64,000 bases of DNA from Pelomonas sp047654805. GTDB lineage: Bacteria; Pseudomonadota; Gammaproteobacteria; Burkholderiales; Burkholderiaceae_C. The translations under genes and the position numbers were made by a program. Numbering within the stretch: position 1 is the stretch's first letter; every line of letters begins with the position of its first letter. Below are positions 8,128 through 18,500 of the stretch, one piece after another. The DNA lies in assembly GCF_047654805.1 (NCBI RefSeq), contig NZ_JASGIV010000001.1, forward strand, positions 2,108,001 through 2,172,000, given 5' to 3'. The notes below the pieces were generated by a model. It was not told the DNA's origin, did no database searches, and saw nothing but the letters and a program-made list of their open reading frames with translations.

Positions 8128-9480
8128 CTACTTCGCTGCCACGACCGAAGGTTCAGGGGGCCGGGCGCTCGAATTGAGGTCGTCCAGCAGCGCGTGCCAC
8201 GCCGGATCCCCGTCCAGCTTTGCGCGCACAAACTGCTTGATGCTTTGGACTTCAGCCTGGCTGATCCGCAGTTCGGTCGGAAGGCTCCGCAGCGGCAGGA
8301 ACTCCGCCCTTCCCGGCAACTCCTTCAGGCCGATCTCGATCACATGGAATCGCAGATCGCTGTCCAGCAGGCCGTCGAGGACTTGGGGATTTGCCTCCCG
8401 GATCTGCTGAGCCCAACGCTCGATGGCTGCGCCGAGCAAGCCGATGCCGTCGACGGACGAGCGCTTGATGGGCACCGCATGCACCGACTGAAACTGGCGC
8501 AGGATGCCCGGTGTGTCCGGTGTGTCGTCCTCATCGTCACGAGGCGTTCTCATGGCGTTGACGATGATGAACACGCCTCTCTTGATGCCCCTGTAGCCAC
8601 CCAGCCGGGTCGACTGCAGAAGACCTCCGGCCGCGGCAACGTACTCGAGGGGCATCCTCGCGCCGGTGTTGTCTGCCAGCCCGCCATCGGCCAAGTGGAG
8701 ATACCGCGCCTCGTCGATGAACGGGATGCTGCGCTGAGTTCGAGGCCGGACCGGGCAGCTCAGGCTGTGGTTCCACAGCGTGATCGGCGAGGCGACCACA
8801 GGGACAGCCATCGACGCCGCGACCGCACGGGCCACGGGAACCAGAGACAGGTCTGAGCAGAGGTGGTCGAATTCTTCCTGGGTGAAGCCGAAGCGTTCGC
8901 CCGAGTGGATGTCGGTGGCGTTGAGGATGACCACCGGACGCTGGCGCGGCAACGCCCCGTAGGTCGCGCCATGAAAGAGCTGCGCGTCCAGCACCTCCTG
9001 CAGCAGATCGCCGCGACCATAGCGGCTGGAGGTCTGCGCGAACAAGCCGCTGGGCGACAGGAACTTTGATACCGCTTTTGACTGGAGGTCCAGCCCCAGC
9101 ACCCGTCGCTCGAAGCCGGGAAAGTATTCGTCGCGATGGACCAGGAAGTCAGCGGCGGCCAAGCTGCCGCCCGACACGCTGGAGATGATGTCGACTTCGT
9201 TCAGCAGCGACCGAGGCGTGCCCTCCCACTGGATGACGGTGTCGTTCAAGGCGTCCAGCACGGCATAGGCCAGCGCCGCCGCTCGGTAGCCGCCGCCCGA
9301 GAGCGTGACCACGATGTGCAGGCTGTCGCTGTTGTTCGGTTGGGGCGGCACGTCAGAGATCGAGTACCTCGGCCCATTGCTGTCCGCGGAGAGCGGCGGG
9401 TTGACCAAGTAGTGCTGGCTCGAGCACGCGGTCAGCAACAGGGCCGCGCACAGCACGCCCAGGCGCAGCGCCGCGTGCAT
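8128..9480 (-). CDS. patatin-like phospholipase lipoprotein
   Basis: Protein of 450 aa beginning with a lipoprotein signal peptide (LLLTACSSQ, lipobox LTAC), so probably anchored to a periplasm-facing membrane. Patatin features in order: oxyanion loop SGGGYRAAAL, nucleophile SSVSGGS (GxSxG variant), and catalytic Asp in HLADGGLADNTG. Together they form the Ser-Asp dyad of acyl hydrolases acting on membrane lipids. The start has GGGGAG upstream. It begins only 9 bp after the outer-membrane factor of the RND operon and is probably its last gene; a link between lipid cleavage and efflux is inferred from position only. Confidence 0.85.
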   Translation of the reverse strand: MHAALRLGVLCAALLLTACSSQHYLVNPPLSADSNGPRYSISDVPPQPNNSDSLHIVVTLSGGGYRAAALAYAVLDALNDTVIQWEGTPRSLLNEVDIISSVSGGSLAAADFLVHRDEYFPGFERRVLGLDLQSKAVSKFLSPSGLFAQTSSRYGRGDLLQEVLDAQLFHGATYGALPRQRPVVILNATDIHSGERFGFTQEEFDHLCSDLSLVPVARAVAASMAVPVVASPITLWNHSLSCPVRPRTQRSIPFIDEARYLHLADGGLADNTGARMPLEYVAAAGGLLQSTRLGGYRGIKRGVFIIVNAMRTPRDDEDDTPDTPGILRQFQSVHAVPIKRSSVDGIGLLGAAIERWAQQIREANPQVLDGLLDSDLRFHVIEIGLKELPGRAEFLPLRSLPTELRISQAEVQSIKQFVRAKLDGDPAWHALLDDLNSSARPPEPSVVAAK

Positions 9481-9489
9481 GGCGCTCCC

Positions 9490-10866
9490 CTAGCCTCCCA
9501 GCGCCGCGTAAACCGCAACATAGGTCGCCGATGCGTCCAACTGCGTCGTGACCAGCTTGTCACGGGCATCGAGACTGGTCCTTTCGGCTTCCAGCACGTC
9601 GAGGAAGCTGGAGACGCCATCCCGGTAGCGCTGGTTGGCCAGGGCCACTGCCTGCTCGGCATGCTGCACCTGGCGCGTCAGATGGACCAGCCGCTCCCGG
9701 TACTGGGCATAGCTGGTCAGCGCCCGGTCAGTCTCCTCGAGGGCTTCGACAACCTGCTGACGGAACACGGCCGCCGCCTCTTCGGCCTGTGCGCCGGCGA
9801 CCTGGATCCTCGCCTTCACCCGGGGGATGTCCAGGAACGCCCAGGAAATGCGCGGCAGGACCGAGGCGAAGCCAAAGGCCGAATCGCCAAGACCGGAGCC
9901 CCGCGGTGCCGACCAGCCGGCCGCACCCTCGACGGCGATCCTGGGATAGAGATCGGCGGTGGCGATCCCGATGCGTGCCGTGGCAGCGGCCACTCGACGT
10001 TCGGCCGCGCGGAGGTCAGGCCGCCTGCGCAGCAGCTCCAAGGGCTCGCCGATGCCGCCCAGCTCTGGCGTGGCCAGATGGCGCGTGACGGCGAGCTGCT
10101 CGACATAGGTGCCGGGCGGCTTGCCGCACAAGGCCGCCAGGCGGTACATGTGGGACCGGACTTCGGCGGTCAGCGTCGGCACCTGCGCCGACGTGCTGGC
10201 CACCTGCGCGGCCGCTCGAGCGACGTCGAAGGCCGTGCCGCGGCCCACGTCGAGCTTGGTCTGCACGATGGAATACGTGCCCTGCTGCGCCGCCAGTGAC
10301 GCTTGCGCGATGGCCAGCCTTTCCTGCGTTCCCCGCAATGCCACATAGGTCCTGGCAACCTCGGCGGTCAGCACGCGTCGGGCGTCCCTCAGCAGGGATT
10401 CCTCGGCCTGTTCGTCTGCCCGCGCGGCCTCGACCGTGCGACCGACTCGGCCGACCACGTCGGCCTCCCAGGCCGCATTGACGCCGGCCACGGCCGATCG
10501 AACCTCCCGTCCGCCGCCGGCAGGCACATCGCTGCTGCTGCGGCGGCCGTATTCGCCCTGCAGCTGCGCGCCGCCGGTTAGCAGGTAGCCGCGCCAGGCC
10601 AGTCCTGCCGCCGCCTGGGCCGCCTCGAAGCGCGCACGCGCCGCGGCGAGGGAATGGCTGTTCGTCAGCGCATCCTCGATGAGACCGTTCAGGACGGGGT
10701 CATCGAATCCGCGCCACCAGTCCGGATTGACGGCCGCCGTGGCGGCTGGGGCTGGGCTGACGAAGGCCGCTGGCAGATCGATCTTCGGCGCGACGTAGTC
10801 AGGGCCGACGGCGCAGGCCGCGAGCAGGCTGGCCACGGCCAGCACAGTGAGCGTAGAGCGTGCCAT
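9490..10866 (-). CDS. RND efflux outer-membrane factor, OprM/NodT family
   Basis: Outer-membrane channel of 458 aa. Lipobox LLAAC followed by VGPDYVAP, the standard start of OprM/NodT proteins, then two internal repeats of coiled-coil helices with strand segments (ARARFEAAQAAAGLAW and RRPDLRAAERRVAAATARI). It would trimerise and form the exit duct for the pump encoded just upstream. GAGGAG precedes the ATG and overlaps the permease stop codon (one base between the genes), showing translational coupling. Confidence 0.92.
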   Translation of the reverse strand: MARSTLTVLAVASLLAACAVGPDYVAPKIDLPAAFVSPAPAATAAVNPDWWRGFDDPVLNGLIEDALTNSHSLAAARARFEAAQAAAGLAWRGYLLTGGAQLQGEYGRRSSSDVPAGGGREVRSAVAGVNAAWEADVVGRVGRTVEAARADEQAEESLLRDARRVLTAEVARTYVALRGTQERLAIAQASLAAQQGTYSIVQTKLDVGRGTAFDVARAAAQVASTSAQVPTLTAEVRSHMYRLAALCGKPPGTYVEQLAVTRHLATPELGGIGEPLELLRRRPDLRAAERRVAAATARIGIATADLYPRIAVEGAAGWSAPRGSGLGDSAFGFASVLPRISWAFLDIPRVKARIQVAGAQAEEAAAVFRQQVVEALEETDRALTSYAQYRERLVHLTRQVQHAEQAVALANQRYRDGVSSFLDVLEAERTSLDARDKLVTTQLDASATYVAVYAALGG

Positions 10867-10867
10867 T

Positions 10868-13800
10868 TCAGAGCTCCTCGACCGGGGTGAGTGACGCCTG
10901 CTTGGGCTGGCGATTGCGGGCCATGGCGAGCTTGCGCACGGCGATGTAGGCCGCCGGCGTCAGCAGCAGGCTGAACACGGTGACGCCCAACATGCCGCCG
11001 AACACGCCGAGCCCCAGGGAACGCCGCATCTCGGCACCGGCGCCGCTTGAATACACGAGCGGCAGCACGCCGAAGATGAAGGCCAGCGACGTCATGAGGA
11101 TGGGACGCAGCCGGATCCGCGCCGCGGAGGCGACAGCCTCCAGTGGGGTCATCCCCGCGTCTTCTTGCTGCCGGGCGAACTCCACGATGAGGATGGCGTT
11201 CTTCGCCCCCAGTGCAAGGAGCACCAGGAAGCCGATCTGCGTGAAGATGTTGTTGTCGCCATTGGCCAGCCAGACCGCGCCGATGGAGCACAGCAGGCTC
11301 AGTGGGGCGACGATGATGATGGACAGGGGCAGCGTCCAGCTCTCGTAGAGCGCGGCCAGCGCGAGGAACACGAGCAGGACGCTCAGCGGGAAGACCAGCA
11401 CGGCACTGTTGCCTGCCAACTTCTCCTGCAGCGACAGCTCGGTCCACTCGAACCCCATGCCCGGCGGCAGGGCCTTGGACGCGGCGTCCTCGATGGCCGC
11501 CATCGCGGGGCCGGTGGCCACGCCAGGTGCCAGACCGACGTTGATGTCGGCGGCGGTGTACATGTTGTACCGATTCACTACCTCCGGGCCGGTGCTTTCC
11601 GAGACGCTCAGCACGGATGCGATGGGGAACAGCCGGCCATCGGACGCACGGGTCTGAAGCTGGCCCACCTGCTCCGGTTCCATGCGGTAGCTGGCATCGG
11701 CCTGCAGGTAGACACGGAAGTTGCGGCCGAACTGGGTGAAGTCATTGACGTACAGGGAGCCCAGGTAGGCCTGCAAGGTGTCGTAGACGTTGTCCAGCGG
11801 CACGGCCTGGGTCTTGACCTTGTCACGATCCACCTCGACCTTCAGCATGGGCACGCTGTTGCGGAAGGTCGTGAAGGCGCTCGCCACGCCCGGCACCGAC
11901 GAGGTCGTCTGCATCATCTTGGCCGTCGCCTGCTCCAGCGCGGCCAGGCCGGCCGAGCTGCGATCCTGCAACTGCAGCTTGAGGCCGCCAACGTTGCCGA
12001 TGCCATTGACGGGGGGCGGTGGGAACGCGGCGATGAAGGCGCCTTGGATGGGCGCCAGGCGGCGCTGGATGTCGGCGCGGATGGCGTCTGCGCTCAATGA
12101 CGGGTCGCCGCGCTTGTCGAAGTCCTCCAGGATCGGAAACACCGCGCCCGCGCTGCTCGACTCCGCGAAGCCGTTGAACACGTCGATGCCGGCGAACATC
12201 GGAAAGTCGCGCACGCCCTTGGTCTCGCGCACCACGGCGGCCACCTGCTTGATGATGGTCGACGTGCGGTCCAGGGACGCGCCGTCGGGCAGCTTCACGG
12301 CGATCACGAAGTAGCCCTTGTCCTGGACCGGCACGAAGCCGGTCGGTACCGCGCGGAAGCCCAGCCAGGTCAACGCGATCAGGCCGACATAGACACAGCC
12401 CACCAGCCATCCGCGCACGGCGATCTTCCCGGCCAGCCGGCCGTAGCCATCACCGGACTTGTCGAAGAGCCGGTTGAAACGGACGAAGAACCAGCCGAGA
12501 GCGGCATCGATGATCCGCTGCAGTCGATCCTTGGGCGCGTCCTTGCCGCGCAGCAGCAGCGCGCCCATGGCGGGCGCCATCGTCAGCGAGTTGAAGGTGG
12601 AGATCAGCGCCGCGGCGGCGATGGTCACCGCGAACTGGCGATAGAACTCGCCGCTGATGCCGGTGATGAATGCGGCGGGCACGAACACTGCCGTGAGAAC
12701 GGCGGCGATGCCGATGACCGCTGAACCAACCTCCGAGACCGTCAGCTTGGCCGCCTCCAGCGGTGCCATGCCGTGGTGGATGTGCCGCTCCATGTTCTCC
12801 ACGACAACGATGGAGTCGTCGACCACGATGCCGATGGCCAGCACCAGTCCGAAGAGCGTCAGGCTGTTGATGCCGAAGCCCAGTACCTGCAGCACGGCGA
12901 AGGTGCCCACAAGCGAGACAGGGATGGCCAGCAGCGGGATGAGCGAGGCGCGCCAGGACTGCAGGAAGACGATGACCACCAGGACCACCAGGACTACAGC
13001 CTCGAGCAAGGTGTGCTTCACGGCGTCGATGGACTCGCCAATGAAGGGGATGGTGTCGTAGATCCCGTAGGTGAGGTCTTCGGGGAAGGACGCGGAGATC
13101 TCCTTCATCTTCGCCAGCATCTGCCGGTGCGTCTCGAGTGCATTCGCACCCGGCGTCAGGTAGGTCGGCACCGCCACGGACGACTTGCCGGAGAACTCGG
13201 AGAAGCGGCCATAGTCCCGCGCGCCCAGCTCGACCCGGGCGACGTCACGCAGGCGCACCGGCTGCCCGTCGGCCCCGGTCTTCAAGACGATCGCCGCGAA
13301 GTCTTCTGCCTGGTTGAGCCGGCCCTGCGCAACCAGCGTCAGCTCGAAGGCGCCCCCGTTGCGTTCGGACGGTGCCTGGCCCAGCTTGCCGGCTGCGACC
13401 TGGACGTTCTGCTCGCGGATGGCCTTGGCCACATCGGTCGCGGTCAGTCCACGGGAGGCGACCAGCGCCGGATCCAGCCACACGCGGATGGACGACTCGC
13501 GGGCGCCGAAGAGCTGGACGTCGCCCACGCCTTCGATGCGAGCCAGCTCATCGCGGACATGAGACAGGGCGTAGTTGCTGAGGTAGGCGACGTCGTAGGT
13601 GCCCTTGGGCGAGTAGAGGAAGAAAACCGTCGCCAGATCGGGCGAACGCTTGCGCACATCCAGGCCTTGGCGGATGACCTCGGTCGGGAGCTTGGGCTGG
13701 GCGAGTGCCACGCGGTTCTGCACCAGCACCTGTGCACGGTCCACATCGGTGCCCGTCTTGAACACCACGTTGATGGCCAGCGTGCCGCTGTTGGTCGCGG

Positions 13801-14047
13801 TGGACTGCATGTACAGCATGTCCTGCACACCGTTGACCTGTTCCTCGATGGGCTGAGCCACGGTACTTGCAACCACCTCGGCACTGGCGCCCGGGTAGAC
13901 GGCGCTGATGGTGATGGTCGGTGGCGCGATGTCCGGGTACTGCGTGATCGGCAACCTGAACATGGCCACCAGGCCGACGAGAACGGTCAACACCGCCAGC
14001 ACGCAGGAGAAGACGGGACGGACGACAAAGAAGTGACGGATGTCCAT
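10868..14047 (-). CDS. RND efflux permease, HAE1 family
   Basis: Inner-membrane proton-driven drug exporter of 1059 aa, the normal size for AcrB/MexB/MexF relatives. Seen: N-terminal helix followed by LPITQYPDIAPPTI, and the proton-relay Asp pair in GIVVDDSIVVVENMER (helix 4). Periplasmic porter domains follow, then FVPVQDKGYFVIAVKLPDGASL at the second half, and the GFLVLLALGAKNAILIVEFA segment with the relay Lys equivalent. Ribosome site GGAG before the ATG. It lies between adaptor (11 bp upstream) and outer-membrane factor (1 bp downstream). Substrates cannot be read from the sequence; MexF/BpeF-like pumps export chloramphenicol, trimethoprim and quinolones. No local regulator gene is adjacent. 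Confidence 0.94.
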   Translation of the reverse strand: MDIRHFFVVRPVFSCVLAVLTVLVGLVAMFRLPITQYPDIAPPTITISAVYPGASAEVVASTVAQPIEEQVNGVQDMLYMQSTATNSGTLAINVVFKTGTDVDRAQVLVQNRVALAQPKLPTEVIRQGLDVRKRSPDLATVFFLYSPKGTYDVAYLSNYALSHVRDELARIEGVGDVQLFGARESSIRVWLDPALVASRGLTATDVAKAIREQNVQVAAGKLGQAPSERNGGAFELTLVAQGRLNQAEDFAAIVLKTGADGQPVRLRDVARVELGARDYGRFSEFSGKSSVAVPTYLTPGANALETHRQMLAKMKEISASFPEDLTYGIYDTIPFIGESIDAVKHTLLEAVVLVVLVVIVFLQSWRASLIPLLAIPVSLVGTFAVLQVLGFGINSLTLFGLVLAIGIVVDDSIVVVENMERHIHHGMAPLEAAKLTVSEVGSAVIGIAAVLTAVFVPAAFITGISGEFYRQFAVTIAAAALISTFNSLTMAPAMGALLLRGKDAPKDRLQRIIDAALGWFFVRFNRLFDKSGDGYGRLAGKIAVRGWLVGCVYVGLIALTWLGFRAVPTGFVPVQDKGYFVIAVKLPDGASLDRTSTIIKQVAAVVRETKGVRDFPMFAGIDVFNGFAESSSAGAVFPILEDFDKRGDPSLSADAIRADIQRRLAPIQGAFIAAFPPPPVNGIGNVGGLKLQLQDRSSAGLAALEQATAKMMQTTSSVPGVASAFTTFRNSVPMLKVEVDRDKVKTQAVPLDNVYDTLQAYLGSLYVNDFTQFGRNFRVYLQADASYRMEPEQVGQLQTRASDGRLFPIASVLSVSESTGPEVVNRYNMYTAADINVGLAPGVATGPAMAAIEDAASKALPPGMGFEWTELSLQEKLAGNSAVLVFPLSVLLVFLALAALYESWTLPLSIIIVAPLSLLCSIGAVWLANGDNNIFTQIGFLVLLALGAKNAILIVEFARQQEDAGMTPLEAVASAARIRLRPILMTSLAFIFGVLPLVYSSGAGAEMRRSLGLGVFGGMLGVTVFSLLLTPAAYIAVRKLAMARNRQPKQASLTPVEEL

Positions 14048-14057
14048 GGCGATCTCC

Positions 14058-15251
14058 TCAGCGGCTCGGTGCGGCGTTCGTTCGCGCCGCCGGCTGCATG
14101 GCCACCTGCTGCGGCGTCACGCGAGTGTTGGGCTGGACGCGCTGCAGGCCGTCGACGATGACCCAGTCGTCCTTGCCGAGCCCCGATCTCACGACGCGTA
14201 GGCCGTCGTGCAGCGGGCCCAGTTCGACGGCCTTGGGCTTGACCACGCCCTTGTCGTCGACGGTCATCACGACTCGACGCCCCAAATCGGTCGCGACGGC
14301 CTGGTCCTGCACGAGGATGGCGTCGTAGGACTTGTCACGTTCGACCCGCACCCGGGCGAACATGCCCGGCGTGAGCTCGCGGCCCGTCTTGTTCGAGAAC
14401 ACCGCTCGGACGCGAATGGTTCCCGTGGTGGTGTCGAGCTGGTTGTCGACGAAGTCCATCTTGCCCACCCTGTCGAAGCTCTTCTCGTCAGCCAGCGCCA
14501 GGTGGACGGGCTTGGGGTCATGGCGAGCACCACCGTTGACACGCGTTTCCTGGGGCTGCTGGTAGCGGAGATAGGCGCGCTCGTCGGCGTCGAAGAGCAC
14601 GTACATGGGGTCCTGCGATACCACGGTGGTCAACAACGTCGCACTGGCCCCGCTGCCGCTGATGAGGTTGCCAACGGTGACGAGCGCCCTGCCCGTACGC
14701 CCGCCGACAGGCGCACGCACGGTCGTGTAGGCCAGGTCCAGCGTCGCCGCCTCGAGCTGCGCACGCGCTGCCGCCGTCGTGGCCTCCGCTTCGTCCTTTG
14801 TTTTCGCGAGCGTCTCGTATTCCTCGCGCGAGATGGCCGACGTGCGCACCAGCCGCTCACCGCGCGTTTCATTGGCGCGTGACAGCTCCAGCGCTGACTC
14901 GGCTCGCTTAAGCTCGGCGGCACGGCGCGCGACCTCGACGGCATAGGGGTCCGGATCGATGGTGAACAGCACATCACCAGGACGGACCAGCTGACCTTCC
15001 TTGAAGTGCACCTTCTTGAGATGGCCGGAGACGCGCGGACGGATCTCGACGCTGTCGACGGCCGACACGCGCCCGGTGAACTCGTCAAAGTCGACGATGT
15101 TGCGCATGACAGGACGCGCCACGGAGACCGAGGGCGGCGCTGCCGCGGGGGCCGTCGCTTGGGAAGGCGAGCAACCCTCCAGGACGAGCAAGCCGCATGC
15201 GGCCAGCAAGCCGGCAACGACTCGCACAAGTGTTGGGAAGTGGTGGTTCAT
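14058..15251 (-). CDS. RND efflux periplasmic adaptor subunit
   Basis: Membrane-fusion protein of 397 aa. An ATG at 15305 is open upstream, but the ATG at 15251 has GGAGGG at the right distance and starts a lipoprotein signal (LLVLEGCSPS). Order of parts: lipid-anchored N-terminus, beta-barrel strand (DFDEFTGRVSAVDSVEIRPRV), lipoyl half (GDVLFTIDPDPY), alpha-hairpin with long helices (about residues 95-160), second lipoyl half (TTVRAPVGGRTGRALV), barrel and membrane-proximal domain. It bridges the permease and the outer-membrane factor. First gene of the four-gene operon. Confidence 0.92.
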   Translation of the reverse strand: MNHHFPTLVRVVAGLLAACGLLVLEGCSPSQATAPAAAPPSVSVARPVMRNIVDFDEFTGRVSAVDSVEIRPRVSGHLKKVHFKEGQLVRPGDVLFTIDPDPYAVEVARRAAELKRAESALELSRANETRGERLVRTSAISREEYETLAKTKDEAEATTAAARAQLEAATLDLAYTTVRAPVGGRTGRALVTVGNLISGSGASATLLTTVVSQDPMYVLFDADERAYLRYQQPQETRVNGGARHDPKPVHLALADEKSFDRVGKMDFVDNQLDTTTGTIRVRAVFSNKTGRELTPGMFARVRVERDKSYDAILVQDQAVATDLGRRVVMTVDDKGVVKPKAVELGPLHDGLRVVRSGLGKDDWVIVDGLQRVQPNTRVTPQQVAMQPAARTNAAPSR

Positions 15252-15563
15252 AGTGGCCCTCCAGGCAGTGGTGGCCGGCGACGCATGGCTGCGCTGCCGT
15301 TGCACCGATGCTCGCGAGCAACCCAGGTCCCAACGCCCGCCGACGGAGCGGCAGCGAACTACCCCAGTTGAGAGAGGAACGTGATGTGGGCCGCTGCCTG
15401 CGTACAGGCCGGCTCACTGGGAGATGCCAGCCTCTCCCGAAGTAGGCACGCCCGTCGACTGGGCTGCCGGCACAGTCACTTCGTCGCCGTAGCCCACGCC
15501 GACATCAGACTGACCGCCCAGGGGGTGGTCAGAACAGTAGCCCGCGGTGGAAGCCACCGCGGG
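15252..15563. other. non-coding gap upstream of the RND operon
   Basis: About 310 bp without a supported gene. It contains an inverted repeat at 15511-15531 (TGACCGCCC and GGGTGGTCA, one mismatch, three-base spacer), which could be an operator for the RND operon, and the first arm of the strong hairpin at 15537-15567. I see no convincing -35/-10 pair. Confidence 0.4.
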
Positions 15564-15567
15564 CTAC
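15537..15567 (-). terminator. 14-bp hairpin containing the helicase stop codon
   Basis: Perfect 14-bp stem (15537-15550 with 15554-15567) and a 3-base loop; the arms begin GTAGCCCGCGGTGG and end CCACCGCGGGCTAC. The TAG stop of the helicase gene lies inside the stem. No T-run follows on the minus strand. It very likely ends or protects the helicase transcript. Confidence 0.7.
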
Positions 15568-18500
15568 GCCTTCGCGTCAGCGGCGACCTGAGCTGGCGGC
15601 GCGTCGTTGGCGAGGGCCGCACTCCTGGCCTTCGCGGCGGTGTGATGCCTGTCCAAGCTCCGCGCCATGCGTCCGAAGTACCCATGGATGTCACCGCTGC
15701 CCGTCCAGTACGCCCGATTGCCCAGCACGTACAGGCGCTTCTTCGCTCGGGTGACGGCCACATTGACCAGGTTCGGGCTGCGGCCGGCGAAGCCGGAGAT
15801 CACACCCGGTTTTCTGGGGTCGCCTCCCAGTAGGAAAACGACGTAGTCCGCTTCCTTCCCCTGGAAGGTGTGGACCGTGCCGCACATCTCGTTCACGTCC
15901 CTCCAGGCATACCGGGTCGCCAGCAGTTCCCTCATCTTCCGGGCCACTTCGGAGAACGGCGTGATCACGAACGCGCGCAGCTTGCCCTCTTCGTTGCGCG
16001 GCTCGTCGCCGACCAACTTCAGCATCGCATCGAGCGCGCGTTGCCCTTGAGCCGGAATCCAATGGTCCTCGTTGCCATCGGAGGGCGCATCCAGCCAGCG
16101 GCTCCAGGGTGCCGCGTGCCCAGGTCGGTCGGTGCCCGCGCCGTAGACCATCTTGTCTTCGTAGGCGATGGCATTGGCGATCTCGAACATCGGATCGATG
16201 CAGCGTCGATGCACGATCAGCGGTGAGCCCAGCCAGATGCGGTGCTCGGGATCGTCTTCGTTCAGATACATCCCGTACCGGTTGGACAAATCGGCCATCG
16301 TTTGCGCGGACGCCTGCGGCGGCACATAGCGTTCCGGGGCGCCGCAACGCTCTCGCAGCGGGTCGGCCAGCTCCGCGGGCGTGCCCACCACAGGCTCCAG
16401 CTGGAGAGGATCTCCCACGATCACAGCGCGCCTGGCCCGCCACAAGGCGCCAGCGCAGTACTGCGGCGCCGCCTGGCCGGCCTCGTCGATCAGCACCCAG
16501 GCCAGTTCTTCCTTGCCCACGCCACGGAAGAGCCGGGGGAAGGAGGCGAAGGTCGTCGAGACCAGCGGCACCACCAGGAAGAGCGTGTCCCAGAGCGGCA
16601 TCGGGCCACCATGGATCTGGTTCGCATTGATCTTGCCGTTGAGCAGCCCGATCGAGCCGAACAGCGTCGGCTTGAGCCGACGCCAGGCATGGACGATGAA
16701 AGCCTTGTGCAGATCCAGCGCTGCGGAAAAGAGGTCCCTGCGAGCTTCGAATATCTCTGACTCGTCGTGATACGGCGAGGCCTTGTGAAAGTCGTCGCGG
16801 GGCACATCGAACAGATGCCAGGCGGCCCGCGGCTCGCCGACAAGCCCGGCCTTGCTGAGCACCGCCTCGTTGGCAGCGAAGACTGCGCTCTTCTCTTGAA
16901 GATCGGCAACGACGTTGCGGGCTTCCCTCGACACCAGGGAGGCATCGCGCTGGATGGCCAGCAGTTCCTCGTTGCGCCTCCTCAGGCCGTCTTCAGCGGC
17001 GCGGAGCTGCGCTGTCGCGTCAGCGAGCGACGCGGTGGTGTCGATCCTCAAGGCCTGCACCGCAGATCGCGCTCCCCGCGCCTGGGTCTGTGCGGTCTCG
17101 AGCTGCGCTTGCGCTGCGGTCAGCTCGCGCTGCCAGCGAACCAGCCCGTCCCTGGCCTGTTCGGCGGTCTCCAGCAGCCGGCGCTTGGTGTCCAGCTCTG
17201 CCGTCAGAACATCGCGGCGGTCCTCCCATCGCTTCAGGTTGTTCTTCCTGAGGAACGCGGAGATGGCGCCGGGCTCGGTGCGCCCATGGGCGTCCAGATC
17301 GTCCTTGACCCGGCTGCGGCTGCGCTCCGCCCGATCGACGTTGTCCACCAGTTCGTCAATGGATCCCTCCGGCCGGCGTTGGCGCACGCTGGCCAGCAAC
17401 CGCTCGGATGCTTGGAGGTTCGATTCCTTCTGTGCCTGCTGCTGCAAGGCCGAGACCACCGTGTTGAGGCGTTGCACCTGGTCGCCAGAGGCGGTCAATG
17501 CGGACTTGGTGTCCACCTCCCTGCGCGTCAGATCGGCCAACGCGCCGGCGAGATCCGCGCGTCGAGCCTGCAAGTCCCGGAGCCTGGGCGCCAGCTGCTC
17601 GTTGACCCTCAGGTAGTTCGCCAGCGTGCCGACGCGCTCCAACTCCGCGTTGGCGCGTTCTCTGGCCTGTGCATAGTGCGCGCGGGCCTCGTTCCAGGAA
17701 GGAACCGTGCCGCTGAACTCGGCAACCCATTCCTGCAGTGTGAATGGGCGCAGCGGATCCGGAGGTTCCTCGGGCTGCTCGGACGCCTGTTCCTGGCGCT
17801 TTCCGCGGCCCTTGGTTTTGCTGTCGTCCTTGCGCCCCTCCCAGAAGTCGGCGGCGAACGCGAACTTGTTGTCCTGACGCCCCAACGCGGCGGACACCAG
17901 CCCCCAGCGCTTCAGTGGACGTTGCGTGGTCCCCTTGGGCAGCCCGAGGGAATCAGCGACCTCCGAGAAGTAGTCGATGTCCATCCGCTTGTCGATCGCC
18001 GCCAGGCCCGGCAGGTCCTTGCTGATGTTCTCGGCGGCACCGTTGTTGGCACAGGCGACCACGATGCCGAACCCGCGCAGCCGGTCGTGAAGCTTCCAGA
18101 CCGGGTACTCGTGGCGCTCGATCTTCAGTCGGGTGGGGAAGGCGTCCAGCGGATCAGCAAAGGACTCCAGCACGTTAGCGCGCTCCGTGACGATGCCCGC
18201 CAGAAGGTCCTTGAGCATCGTGGTCTTGCCGGTGCCGGGCGGACCGTTGACCGAGAACAGCCCGCCGTCGCTCAGCTCACGCATGATGGTGTTGACGGCG
18301 AACTGCTGGGCCGTGACCAGCGGGAACTCGCCGGGCCAGCAAGCCGTGGGCGTGAGGCTGGGGTGCACACCGCGTACCAGTTGCTGGCGTGAGCCCTCCA
18401 GATCGCACCGATCAGGGTGAATGGGCGTTTCCAGAAACTGCGTCAGCGTCGCGCCACAGCGGCCACCGAGGTATTCGCGCTGGACGTTCTCGAGCTCCTC

